Origin: Marinomonas sp. MED121
Lineage (GTDB): Bacteria > Pseudomonadota > Gammaproteobacteria > Pseudomonadales > Marinomonadaceae
Length of the DNA: 64,000 nt
NCBI RefSeq assembly: GCF_000153025.1
Contig: NZ_CH672432.1
Span: 353,127-417,126 of the forward strand
Direction: 5' to 3'
Position 1 is the first letter of the stretch. Each line of letters starts with the position of its first letter. Made by a program: the position numbers and the translations under genes. Of this stretch, positions 9,181 to 17,666 are shown piece after piece. The notes beneath the pieces were generated by a model. That model had not been told where the DNA came from. It ran no database searches and saw only the letters and a program-made list of their open reading frames with translations.

Positions 9181-11546
9181 TCCTAAAGCCTTGCTATCAT
9201 TGTGGTGAAGATGTTCCCCAAGATTTAAATATACAAAGCGAAATCGACAATAACACTGTCGATTTTTGCTGCTATGGCTGCCAAGCTATCGCCGAATTCA
9301 TTAAAGGCGCTGACCTGAGCAGCTATTACCAGCACAGAACAGAAAAAGCTGAGAGCGCATTAGAGCATGATAAACTTGATAACAAGTTCTCGCTTATCAA
9401 AGACCCCGATCTCTACCCCCTTTATGTTTATATAGACAATGATACTCATCATATTCAGATGAGTTTAAAAGGCATGACCTGTGCTGCCTGCGCCTGGCTT
9501 ATTGAGACCCGACTCAAACAACTTGAGGGCGTTTCAAGCATTCACATTAATCTCAGCACGTCACTTGCAACACTCGAATGGCAACCTGACACTCTTGATA
9601 TCATTGAAATCACACAAGAAGTACAAAAACTGGGTTATCAAGCAACCCCCTATCGAGCTGATCAATCTGATTTAGATATAAAACAATCAAAAAAAACATC
9701 CATCATACGCTTAGGTATTGCCGGCGTGGGTATGATGCAAGTCATGATGAGCGCCATTGCCATCTATGCGGGCGACATGCAAGGCATGCATGATAACTTC
9801 AAACAATTATTGGGATGGGCTAGTTTTATTTTTGCCACACCGGTCGTACTCTACTCGGCTTTCCCTTTTTTTAAAGCCGCACTAAGAGACTTGAAAACGC
9901 GCCATTTCACTATGGATCTGCCCGTTTCTCTCGGTATTGGCCTTGCCTACATTTCAAGCGTTTATTCGATGATCACAGGGACAGGCCATGTTTATTTTGA
10001 TTCTGTCACCATGTTCACCTTTTTCCTTTTACTTGGGCGTTTTTTAGAAGAAGCCGCCAGACATAAATCTCACTCCAATAATCGCAATCAACAAGAACTC
10101 TCCAGCGCATGGCTTATTCAAGATGGGCAAGCAACCGAAGTACCATTAAGCAAAATTTCAATTAATGATATTATCGCGATCAAATCTGGAGAGAATATTC
10201 CAGTTGATGGCGTTATTACCAAAGGTAACACAAGCGTTGACGAGTCTAGCCTTACAGGTGAATACCTTCCAACCAATAAAACCTTAGGACAAAGCGTTGT
10301 CGCGCAAACTATTAATGTCGAACAAAACATAGAAATTAGAGTAACAGCCATTGGCAAGCAAACAAGGGCTGCAGCAATTGAGCGCCTGACAGATAGAGCA
10401 TTAGGCGAAAAGCCTAAAATAGCCAAGATTGCAGATAATGTCGCCCATTACTTTGTAATTTTGGTGCTTTTGTGCGCCAGTGCAACCTTTATCGGTTGGA
10501 CACTCGCAGGTTCAGATGAAGCTTATTGGATCATGATTAGCGTTCTTGTTGTTACCTGCCCTTGCGCCCTTTCATTAGCCACTCCCGTTGCGCTAACCTC
10601 TGCCACTAACAAATTAAAAGATATTGGTTTATTAGTGACCCGAGGGCATGTGATTGAATCTCTTGCCCGTTGCAAACACATTGTTTTTGACAAAACCGGC
10701 ACACTGACACATGGCCAATTTGAAATACACCAAGTAGTTTCAACTGATAAAGATGAAAGCCTTGCCATTGCCAGCGCCCTTGAGCTTGGCTCTATTCACC
10801 CCATTGCAAAAGCCTTTAACAAACACACTAAACATAAAGCCAAAGACATTCGAAATGTGACAGGCTTAGGTGTTGAAGGCATGATAGACAAGGCGAGATA
10901 TCGACTTGGGAATGCAAACTTCATGTCTGACTGGGGCTACCAAGTAGATGAAAGTCATTTTGCAGGTCTTACTATCTATCTTGCAAAACAAGACGAAGGG
11001 ATTATTGCCACCATACTATTACAAGATAGACTTAGGCCTAATTGCCAAACATCCATTCGTGACTTAAGGCAAGACAGCATCACCGTCAGCCTATTAACGG
11101 GCGACACACAAGACTCAGCAAATGCGGTACTGGATGAAAAAGAGTTTGATCATTTCAAATACCAAATGTCACCTGAAGATAAATGGCATTGGCTAAACTC
11201 ACAAAGCAATAAATCCAATATACTAATGGTAGGTGATGGGCTTAATGATGTACCATCACTAGCCGGTGCAAACACTTCAATTGCTATGGCCTCAAGCTCA
11301 GACCTTGCCAAAATACATGCCGACGCCATTCTCATCAACAGCCAGATTAACACCATAAATCGCGCTATAAGATTGGCAAAAAAATGCCAGCGCATTATCA
11401 AACAAAATCTATTTTGGGCCGCAAGTTATAACACCATCATGCTTCCAGCAGCCATAATGGGTTATGTACCGGCTTGGGCAGCCGCAATTGGTATGGCATT
11501 AAGCTCACTACTTGTTGCGTTAAACGCCAGCCGTCTCTCAAAATAA
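9177..11546 (+). CDS. ccoI: Copper-translocating P-type ATPase CcoI (FixI)
   Basis: A P1B-type ATPase that moves copper for cbb3 maturation rather than for copper resistance. It has 789 residues. The N-terminus has a cysteine-rich metal-binding segment (CYHCGEDVP at 6-14, FCCYGCQA at 30-37) and then an HMA domain with MTCAAC (about 100-105). Membrane helix six carries TCPCALSLATPVAL (near 460). The phosphorylation site is DKTGTLT (near 505) and the hinge GDGLNDVPSL (near 686). Translation is coupled to ccoH by a 4-base overlap. Confidence 0.96.
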   Translation: MILKPCYHCGEDVPQDLNIQSEIDNNTVDFCCYGCQAIAEFIKGADLSSYYQHRTEKAESALEHDKLDNKFSLIKDPDLYPLYVYIDNDTHHIQMSLKGMTCAACAWLIETRLKQLEGVSSIHINLSTSLATLEWQPDTLDIIEITQEVQKLGYQATPYRADQSDLDIKQSKKTSIIRLGIAGVGMMQVMMSAIAIYAGDMQGMHDNFKQLLGWASFIFATPVVLYSAFPFFKAALRDLKTRHFTMDLPVSLGIGLAYISSVYSMITGTGHVYFDSVTMFTFFLLLGRFLEEAARHKSHSNNRNQQELSSAWLIQDGQATEVPLSKISINDIIAIKSGENIPVDGVITKGNTSVDESSLTGEYLPTNKTLGQSVVAQTINVEQNIEIRVTAIGKQTRAAAIERLTDRALGEKPKIAKIADNVAHYFVILVLLCASATFIGWTLAGSDEAYWIMISVLVVTCPCALSLATPVALTSATNKLKDIGLLVTRGHVIESLARCKHIVFDKTGTLTHGQFEIHQVVSTDKDESLAIASALELGSIHPIAKAFNKHTKHKAKDIRNVTGLGVEGMIDKARYRLGNANFMSDWGYQVDESHFAGLTIYLAKQDEGIIATILLQDRLRPNCQTSIRDLRQDSITVSLLTGDTQDSANAVLDEKEFDHFKYQMSPEDKWHWLNSQSNKSNILMVGDGLNDVPSLAGANTSIAMASSSDLAKIHADAILINSQINTINRAIRLAKKCQRIIKQNLFWAASYNTIMLPAAIMGYVPAWAAAIGMALSSLLVALNASRLSK

Positions 11547-11561
11547 CGATCGGAGCCAATC

Positions 11562-11717
11562 ATGGAAAGCTTATATTTACTCATCCCCATTGCTGCCTTA
11601 TTCGTATTTATTGCAGTCGGTATTTTTACCTGGGCAGTTAAAAAAGATCAATTTGATGATTTAGACCGAGAAGGCCAACGCATTCTATTCGAAGAAGACG
11701 ACAACGATAAAAAATGA
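11562..11717 (+). CDS. ccoS: Cbb3 oxidase maturation protein CcoS
   Basis: A 51-residue protein with one membrane helix, MESLYLLIPIAALFVFIAVG then IFTWAVKKDQFDDL, matching the CcoS pattern (helix followed by WAVKxGQFDDLE-like residues). An acidic tail FEEDDNDKK ends it. GGAG lies before the ATG. It ends in an ATGA overlap with the next gene. CcoS is needed for cofactor insertion into cbb3 oxidase. Confidence 0.93.
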   Translation: MESLYLLIPIAALFVFIAVGIFTWAVKKDQFDDLDREGQRILFEEDDNDKK

Positions 11718-12400
11718 TTGACGCTTTTGATTTCATTACCGCATTTTTGATTGGACTTGCTGGCGCTGGACATTGCTTTGGTATGTGTGGCGGCATTATT
11801 AGTGCACTTTCATTTAATACAGAAAAGTCACAACACTTAAAAATTCAACTAACCTATAACGCTGGCCGCATAACAAGCTACACCTTCCTCACCTTGTTTT
11901 TTAGTTTCTTTTTTCAAACCTTTAGCAATTACTATGAAGATGCTGGCTATTATCTAAGAACACTGGCTGCCATCATTTTATTCTTAATGGGTCTATACCT
12001 CTTAAAAAAATCTCAGTTAATCATTAAGATTGAAAAAGTTGGCACGCTAATATGGCGCTTATTGTCACCTATTGCCAAAAGCCTACTACCAATAAAGAGT
12101 ACAAAACATGCTTTCTTAGCGGGTTTTATTTGGGGCTGGCTACCTTGCGGCCTAGTGTACTCAAGCCTTATTTGGATTTCAGCAAGGGCCACACCTATTG
12201 AAGCCACTGTTTTGATGATTGGGTTTGGGCTAGGCACATTACCCGCTATGCTAGCGACAGGCATATTTAGCAACGGTCTAAAAGAAAATTGGAAGAAACT
12301 GCATCTCGACAAAATCAGTGGCAGTTTTATGCTTATTTATGCTTTATGGACCCTGCCTTATACTCAAAACTTGATACAGCTCAGCCTCACACTTTTTTAA
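11714..12400 (+). CDS. TauE/SafE-like membrane protein of the cco cluster
   Basis: A 228-residue inner-membrane protein with about six helices, of the DsbD-transmembrane/'sulfite exporter TauE/SafE' group that often follows ccoS. The N-terminal segment GLAGAGHCFGMCGG carries a CxxxC pair, and a second half has GWLPCGLVYS. Homologues at this position are linked to cbb3 assembly and possibly copper handling; the real substrate is not known. Translational coupling to ccoS through an ATGA overlap places it in the same operon. Confidence 0.8.
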   Translation: MIDAFDFITAFLIGLAGAGHCFGMCGGIISALSFNTEKSQHLKIQLTYNAGRITSYTFLTLFFSFFFQTFSNYYEDAGYYLRTLAAIILFLMGLYLLKKSQLIIKIEKVGTLIWRLLSPIAKSLLPIKSTKHAFLAGFIWGWLPCGLVYSSLIWISARATPIEATVLMIGFGLGTLPAMLATGIFSNGLKENWKKLHLDKISGSFMLIYALWTLPYTQNLIQLSLTLF

Positions 12401-12430
12401 GCATTTATTAGACCTGTCACAACAAAAAGC

Positions 12431-12471
12431 CTGACATATATCAATTTTCATTATTCCCAAGCAGTTAAAAT
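12431..12471 (+). promoter_or_regulatory. Fnr/Anr-dependent promoter of hemN
   Basis: CTGACATATATCAA at 12431-12444 matches the Anr/Fnr box TTGAC/T-N4-ATCAA at nine of ten defined positions. TAAAAT at 12466-12471 is a good -10, placing the box centre about 41 bases before the likely start of transcription. That is the spacing of class II Fnr-activated promoters. The regulator gene lies just downstream. Confidence 0.75.
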
Positions 12472-12500
12472 ACTATAAGAATTTTTAATAGGACACTTAA

Positions 12501-13868
12501 ATGCTCTGGAATACACAACTAATCCAAAAATATAATATTTCTGGTCCTAGATACACCTCATACCCTACAGCCCCACAATTTGATGCAAATATCAGCAAAC
12601 TTTCACTCATTGAAAAAATGCTAATGCCGTCAAATAAACCCCTGAGTCTTTATTTTCACATCCCCTATTGCGCCAAGCTTTGTTACTACTGCGCATGTAA
12701 CAAAGTCATTTCGTCTAACTATAAAAAAGGGGATGAATACCTAGAGCTCTTAATTGAAGAAATACGCTTGAAGTCACTCATGATCAGTGAAGACAGGGAA
12801 GTTCGCCAACTTCACTTTGGTGGAGGCACTCCAACATTTTTATCTCTTAGCGCCTTTAGCAAACTGATGAATTATTTAAAGCAAAACTTTAACATGCTTG
12901 ATAATGATGAAGGCGAATACTCTATTGAAGTAGACCCAAGAGAAATTGACCAAGATAAACTTGAAGGTTTAAGAGAATTAGGATTCAACCGTCTAAGCTT
13001 TGGCATCCAAGACTTCAATAAGCGCGTTCAAACCACGATTAATCGCGTACAAAGCTATGAGCTTATCAAAAGCCTAATGATAAAAAGTCGTGAGCTGCGC
13101 TATCAATCTATTAATTTTGACCTTATCTATGGCTTGCCTTACCAAACCCAAGAGGGCTTCACAAAGACACTTAATCAGGTTATTGAGCTTAGTCCAGATC
13201 GTATATCTGTCTTCAACTATGCTCATTTACCAAAGCGTTTCGCCTCTCAAAGACTCATTCCAGAGGCACAATTACCGGATAGCCACACGAAACTTGGCAT
13301 TTTGAAGTTATGCATTGAAATGCTGACCAATGCAGGTTATCAGTATATTGGCATGGATCATTTTGCAAAACCAAATGACTCATTAGCCAAAGCTCAAAAT
13401 CAAGGAGAACTTAAACGAAACTTTCAAGGATACACCACGCATTCAAATTGTGACCTCATTGCTTTTGGCACATCAGCAATTAGCCAAATTGGTCACACAT
13501 ATGTACAAAACCATACAGCTACGAAAGATTACCGCAAAAGCATAGAAAATGGTCAATTAGCGATTATGAAGGGATACGTAAGTAATCGTGATGACCAAAT
13601 AAGACATAGAGTTATTATGTCTTTAATTTGCAACTTCGAATTAGACACAAGCGAAATAGAGAGTGAGTTTGGTATCGTATTTAAAACATACTTTAAAAAT
13701 GAGCTCATTGCGCTTCAAAAACTCGAAAAAGACGGCATCCTAACCCTTGATGGTGAGTCTAGACTTATGATCAAGGTAACAGATCCCGGCAAACTTTTAA
13801 TTCGATGCATTTGCATGACTTTTGATAGATATTTAAACAACGTCATTTCATACTCTAAAGTAATTTAG
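12501..13868 (+). CDS. hemN: Oxygen-independent coproporphyrinogen III oxidase
   Basis: A radical-SAM enzyme that converts coproporphyrinogen III to protoporphyrinogen IX when oxygen is low. It has 455 residues. The N-terminal RYTSYPTAPQF is characteristic, and the cluster motif is CAKLCYYCAC (Cys57, Cys61, Cys64, with Cys66 as in true HemN). GGGTPTFLS and SFGIQDFNKRVQ follow as expected. It supplies haem for the neighbouring cbb3 oxidase and is preceded by an Fnr-type promoter. Confidence 0.97.
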   Translation: MLWNTQLIQKYNISGPRYTSYPTAPQFDANISKLSLIEKMLMPSNKPLSLYFHIPYCAKLCYYCACNKVISSNYKKGDEYLELLIEEIRLKSLMISEDREVRQLHFGGGTPTFLSLSAFSKLMNYLKQNFNMLDNDEGEYSIEVDPREIDQDKLEGLRELGFNRLSFGIQDFNKRVQTTINRVQSYELIKSLMIKSRELRYQSINFDLIYGLPYQTQEGFTKTLNQVIELSPDRISVFNYAHLPKRFASQRLIPEAQLPDSHTKLGILKLCIEMLTNAGYQYIGMDHFAKPNDSLAKAQNQGELKRNFQGYTTHSNCDLIAFGTSAISQIGHTYVQNHTATKDYRKSIENGQLAIMKGYVSNRDDQIRHRVIMSLICNFELDTSEIESEFGIVFKTYFKNELIALQKLEKDGILTLDGESRLMIKVTDPGKLLIRCICMTFDRYLNNVISYSKVI

Positions 13869-13897
13869 AAACATAGATCAAGTTCAGGGAGATCAAT

Positions 13898-14659
13898 ATG
13901 TCTTTAGCTCTTAATAACGCTCGCTTCAACAGTAAGCTCACATCACAATGCCAAAATTGCAGTTTAAGCGCTTTATGCTTACCAATTTCACTCGCGGATG
14001 ATGATGTGAACCGCTTAGATCAGATCATTGAACGCAAAAAACCCCTAAAAAAAGGCGACATTTTATTCCGCCAAGGGGACGAATTTGAATCGGTTTACGC
14101 CGTTCGAACAGGCACCCTTAAAACCTTTAACATTACCAATTCAGGTGAAGAACAAATTACAGGTTTTTACTGCCCAAGTGAACTATTAGGCCTTAGCGGT
14201 ATTGATAAAAATGTTTACCCAGTTTCTGCAAAAGCCTTAGAAACAACGACAGTATGCGAAATACCATTCTCTAACTTAGAACAGCTTTCTGAGCAAATCC
14301 CAACATTAAAACATCAATTATTCAAAGTGATGAGCCGCAAAATTTGTGACGACCAACAAATGATGGTTCTTCTGGGTAAGAAAAATGCTGACGAGAAAGT
14401 AGCTTCACTTCTACTGAATTTGAGCGCAAGATTTAAAAAGCGAGGCTATTCAGCCACCTCATTTAGACTGGCCATGTCTCGTGGTGAAATTGGCAATTAT
14501 CTAGGACTAGCAGTAGAAACAGTTAGCCGTGTTATTACTCGTTTCCAGAAGAATGGCATGATCCAAGTAGACGGAAAAGAAATCAGCATCATAGACCTAG
14601 ATCAGATGCAAAAATTAATCGGCATGTCTGAAGATTGTGATAAAATCGAAAGCATTTGA
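13898..14659 (+). CDS. fnr: Oxygen-sensing transcription regulator Fnr/Anr
   Basis: A Crp-family activator that holds an oxygen-labile 4Fe-4S cluster. It has 253 residues. The N-terminal cluster cysteines are Cys18, Cys21 and Cys27 (CQNCSLSALC) and the fourth is Cys120 in TVCEIPF, matching E. coli Fnr. The C-terminal helix-turn-helix reads SRGEIGNYLGLAVETVSR with the base-contact ETVSR at 206-210, so it should bind TTGAT-N4-ATCAA. It is the likely activator of hemN and possibly of the cco genes. A strong ribosome site (AGGGAG) precedes the ATG. Confidence 0.96.
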   Translation: MSLALNNARFNSKLTSQCQNCSLSALCLPISLADDDVNRLDQIIERKKPLKKGDILFRQGDEFESVYAVRTGTLKTFNITNSGEEQITGFYCPSELLGLSGIDKNVYPVSAKALETTTVCEIPFSNLEQLSEQIPTLKHQLFKVMSRKICDDQQMMVLLGKKNADEKVASLLLNLSARFKKRGYSATSFRLAMSRGEIGNYLGLAVETVSRVITRFQKNGMIQVDGKEISIIDLDQMQKLIGMSEDCDKIESI

Positions 14660-14680
14660 CAAATAACACAAGGCGATACA

Positions 14681-15223
14681 ATGCTTTACGACGATTTTTA
14701 CATAAAATCTTTAATCCAAACCGTTGAAGACTGGCCTAAAAAAGGCATCAGCTTTAGGGATATTACCCCTATCTTCTCAGACCCAAAGGGTTTGAGAATG
14801 GTAGTAGATGCCTATATTCACAGATACATTGACAAAGAAATCAGCCATATTGCCTGCATAGATGCTCGTGGCTTTTTAATTGCCTCAGTACTGGCTTATG
14901 AGCTACAAAAACCGCTAATTTTGGTTCGTAAAAAGGGTAAATTGCCAGGCGCAACGATTTCTCAAAAGTATGCCCTTGAATATGGGGAAGCTGAACTTGA
15001 GATTCAAGAAGGTGCCGTCAAGGAAGGTGATCAAGTATTGTTATTTGATGATCTTATTGCGACCGGCGGTACATTATGCGCAGCAATAAGCTTATTACAA
15101 TCACAGGGCGCGAGCATTATGGAAGTTTCTGCCATTATTGATCTACCGGATCTAAAGGGCAGTCAGATCATTAGCGACCTGCAAATCCCTGTATATAGTC
15201 TATGTGCCTTCGAAGGCGAATAA
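14681..15223 (+). CDS. apt: Adenine phosphoribosyltransferase
   Basis: A purine-salvage enzyme that makes AMP from adenine and PRPP. It has 180 residues, the normal length. The PRPP-binding loop is LLFDDLIATGGT (120-131), and DARGFL (61-66) and KKGKLPGAT (84-92) are family signatures. It lies 21 bases downstream of fnr on the same strand and is followed by a strong bidirectional terminator. Confidence 0.96.
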   Translation: MLYDDFYIKSLIQTVEDWPKKGISFRDITPIFSDPKGLRMVVDAYIHRYIDKEISHIACIDARGFLIASVLAYELQKPLILVRKKGKLPGATISQKYALEYGEAELEIQEGAVKEGDQVLLFDDLIATGGTLCAAISLLQSQGASIMEVSAIIDLPDLKGSQIISDLQIPVYSLCAFEGE

Positions 15224-15250
15224 CGAAGATTCAAGCGTTGACTTGAGCAT

Positions 15251-15283
15251 AAAAAAAACCGCGATAAAATCGCGGTTTTTTTT
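15251..15283. terminator. Bidirectional rho-independent terminator
   Basis: An A8 run, a GC-rich stem CCGCGAT/ATCGCGG with loop AAA, then a T8 run. The symmetrical A and T tracts make it work on both strands, serving apt on the plus strand and the YfaZ-like gene on the minus strand. Confidence 0.95.
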
Positions 15284-15348
15284 ATCTAGAGCAATCAAGC
15301 CAATACATTGCCGTTAAAGCAATTCAACTTCTGCCACTATTTTTGCCC

Positions 15349-15900
15349 CTAGAAGTAAGCAGACACCCCAAAATTGATACCTTCATCAAGAGTATATTTA
15401 TCTCTGTAATCTGCAAATTCAGTTTTCACAATGCTATAGCTCACATAAACTCTTGCATTGCGCGTCGCTGAATACTCTGCCCTGAAATCTGCTTCATGCT
15501 GTCTCTTTATATCGCCATATGAAAACAAGCTTGGGTAGTAATAACCAGAACCATATAAGCTCACACGATTTGCTTGAGGCAGAATATAACGATAGTAGCC
15601 ACCAAAACCTAATGCATAGCCTGAATCACCAGCACCAAGGTCGCCTTCTACCGCTCTTGCACGAATACCAACACCTACTTCAATTGGGTCCGCTTTATCG
15701 ACTATCATTGCACCAACATAACCAGATTTACCACCATCTGAAAGATATAAGGCACCAGCCTCAATTTCAAAAGGCTCAATACTTAAAGATGCATTAAACT
15801 TAGCCGTCGTATCAGACATGGTACCAGACACACTAGATGCATTTGCACCTAGGCTTAATAAACCAAGCGTTAAACCAATTGCATACTTATTAAAGCTCAT
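15349..15900 (-). CDS. YfaZ-family outer membrane protein
   Basis: A predicted outer-membrane beta-barrel protein of 183 residues. It has a signal peptide (MSFNKYAIGLTLGLLSLGAN, then AS), alternating hydrophobic strands with glycine and tyrosine throughout, and a C-terminal phenylalanine (VSAYF), the usual barrel-assembly signal. Overall pattern fits the YfaZ family, whose function is unknown. The ATG at 15900 has AGGA upstream; the preceding TTG is not needed. It lies 9 bases after ttcA on the same strand. Confidence 0.75.
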   Translation of the reverse strand: MSFNKYAIGLTLGLLSLGANASSVSGTMSDTTAKFNASLSIEPFEIEAGALYLSDGGKSGYVGAMIVDKADPIEVGVGIRARAVEGDLGAGDSGYALGFGGYYRYILPQANRVSLYGSGYYYPSLFSYGDIKRQHEADFRAEYSATRNARVYVSYSIVKTEFADYRDKYTLDEGINFGVSAYF

Positions 15901-15909
15901 CAATATATC

Positions 15910-16752
15910 CTATAGTGAAATTATATTTAATTTATCTAATGCATCAGGGCTTATAGATAAATCTTTAAAATCAAATAAATTTGTATCAGCCATGTGTGAT
16001 GGTACAACATTCTGCATACTAGTAAAGAGGGTATCAGTTCGACCAGGGTATTCTTTATCCCATTGTTGCAACATACCTTTTACGACCTGTCGCTGCAAAT
16101 TCTCTTGAGAGCCACACAAATTACACGGAATGATGGGGTACTCTTTCATGACAGAAAAGGCTTCAATGTCCTTTTCTTTACAATAAGCCAGAGGCCTAAT
16201 CACCATATGGCGGCCATCATCACTCAATAACTTAGGTGGCATTGACTTAATTTTTCCGCCAAAAAACATATTTAAAAACAAGGTTTCCAATATGTCATCC
16301 CTATGGTGCCCTAAAGCAATTTTTGTCGCACCAATTTCATCAGCAAAACCATATAAAGAGCCTCGTCTTAAACGAGAACAAAGACCACATGTTGTCTTAC
16401 CTTCAGGAACAAGCTCCTTAACAATACTATAAGTATCACGCTCTAGAATATGATAATCCACACCAATTGAAGAGAGATACTCAGGCAATATATGCTCAGG
16501 AAATCCAGGCTGCTTCTGATCTAAATTAACGGCAACAATACTAAAATCGATAGGTGCACTGGCTTGCAAATTCCTCAGAATTTCAAGCATGGTATAGGAG
16601 TCTTTACCACCCGATAAACAAACCATAACTTTATCGCCCTCTTCAATCATATTGAAGTCAGCAATTGCTTGTCCTGTCAGTCTACGTAGTCTTTTTTGCA
16701 GTTTATTTAATTCTGTTTTGTCTTTGGGTCGCGTTGATAAATCCATTGCCAT
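15910..16752 (-). CDS. ttcA: tRNA 2-thiocytidine synthetase TtcA
   Basis: An ATP- and Fe-S-dependent enzyme that thiolates cytidine 32 of certain tRNAs. It has about 280 residues. The PP-loop is SGGKDSYT (about 47-54), and cysteine pairs CGLC (about 122-125) and CNLC (about 210-213) match the family. [13 protein letters not shown] is also conserved. The start is not marked by a clear ribosome site; ATG 16752 is taken, with GTG 16758 as the alternative. Confidence 0.95.
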   Translation of the reverse strand: MAMDLSTRPKDKTELNKLQKRLRRLTGQAIADFNMIEEGDKVMVCLSGGKDSYTMLEILRNLQASAPIDFSIVAVNLDQKQPGFPEHILPEYLSSIGVDYHILERDTYSIVKELVPEGKTTCGLCSRLRRGSLYGFADEIGATKIALGHHRDDILETLFLNMFFGGKIKSMPPKLLSDDGRHMVIRPLAYCKEKDIEAFSVMKEYPIIPCNLCGSQENLQRQVVKGMLQQWDKEYPGRTDTLFTSMQNVVPSHMADTNLFDFKDLSISPDALDKLNIISL

Positions 16753-16914
16753 TTTCACATAATTTTAAATAGCTGCATTCTACAACAGTACTCAATGCGT
16801 CGCATCTAAATATTGCATTTGAATCGTTTTTCTGAGGGTTTATAAATAGTAGCGTTATGAATTTAAAAGACGAGGAAGTGATGAGAGGGCAATGAATATT
16901 ACCCCCTTTTAATA

Positions 16915-17067
16915 CTAGGCTTGCTTATTAATCCCTAAAGAATCAATGATGACGGCAGCAGCAATAACAGCCAGCATAGCAGGGACTATCATAGGCGCTA
17001 TATGTGCCATAACTGCAGTTGCTAAACCCATAGCAAAACCTGCAAAAAGCTTAAGTGTGTTGTTCAT
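16915..17067 (-). CDS. Small hydrophobic membrane protein
   Basis: A 50-residue protein starting at the ATG at 17067, which has GGAG nine bases upstream. An upstream in-frame start at 17103 has no such support. The chain is almost entirely hydrophobic (residues 6-43, rich in Ala, Ile and Met), enough for one long or two short membrane helices, and ends DSLGINKQA. No family is recognised. It stands alone between ttcA and sprT. The coding call rests on the ribosome site and composition. Confidence 0.6.
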   Translation of the reverse strand: MNNTLKLFAGFAMGLATAVMAHIAPMIVPAMLAVIAAAVIIDSLGINKQA

Positions 17068-17159
17068 ATCATCTCCAATCCAACATAGCGATAAAATTTT
17101 CAAAGATGATACCTTAATATTGATTCATATCAAATTATTATCTTGGAATTTTGATTGAG

Positions 17160-17636
17160 TTATTTTTGTTTTAAGACGCTAAGACAGTTTCGGCATTGAT
17201 ATTTCATTCCCTTTAATACTTTATTGTGTCGACGTATGGTTAAGCTATGTTCAGAGCAGTCACACAGATATAAGAATTCTTTCCCACTCCTGACCACATC
17301 AAAATTATGTGTGCGCTCTGCTTTCACGCCAAACACATATTCCATGACAAACTTCCACTCCTTACCATGTGGTTTTACCCCTTTACCATAATGTTGGTAA
17401 ACAAAAATATGGGCAACTTCATGGGGAACAACAGTTCGAATAAAACCTTGGGGATCTTGCTCATACATAGCCTGATTAAACCTGACCTCATGACGCTGTA
17501 AATAAGCAGTCCCCGCTGCACTTCCTCTCTGATTTAAAGCAATTTTTGGCGGTTTAATACTAGATTTAAAGTAACGGTTTGCCATTAAAGTACAAGCATT
17601 CACCTTTTCTTTAATAGCACTAGCAAAATCTTCCAT
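17160..17636 (-). CDS. sprT: SprT-like zinc metallopeptidase-fold protein
   Basis: SprT family, 158 residues. It carries the zinc-binding helix PHEVAHIFVYQHYG (HEVAH at 72-76) and a downstream GKEWKFVMEYVFG, then a C-terminal zinc-ribbon with CDC and CRNC. Related eukaryotic Spartan proteins cut DNA-protein crosslinks; the bacterial role is not established. It is 30 bases after recQ on the same strand, which suggests co-transcription and fits a DNA-repair link. Confidence 0.88.
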   Translation of the reverse strand: MEDFASAIKEKVNACTLMANRYFKSSIKPPKIALNQRGSAAGTAYLQRHEVRFNQAMYEQDPQGFIRTVVPHEVAHIFVYQHYGKGVKPHGKEWKFVMEYVFGVKAERTHNFDVVRSGKEFLYLCDCSEHSLTIRRHNKVLKGMKYQCRNCLSVLKQK

Positions 17637-17666
17637 TCTTTAAACCTATTAACTTAACCAAACCAA

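Noticed and set aside
13880..13894. Fnr-like TTCAG-GGAG-ATCAA before fnr
   Set aside because: One half-site is poor and the match lies over the ribosome site; probably chance.
16875..16915. Hairpin after the small membrane gene
   Set aside because: The stem needs two wobble pairs on the minus strand and has no T run there; on the plus strand it has mismatches.
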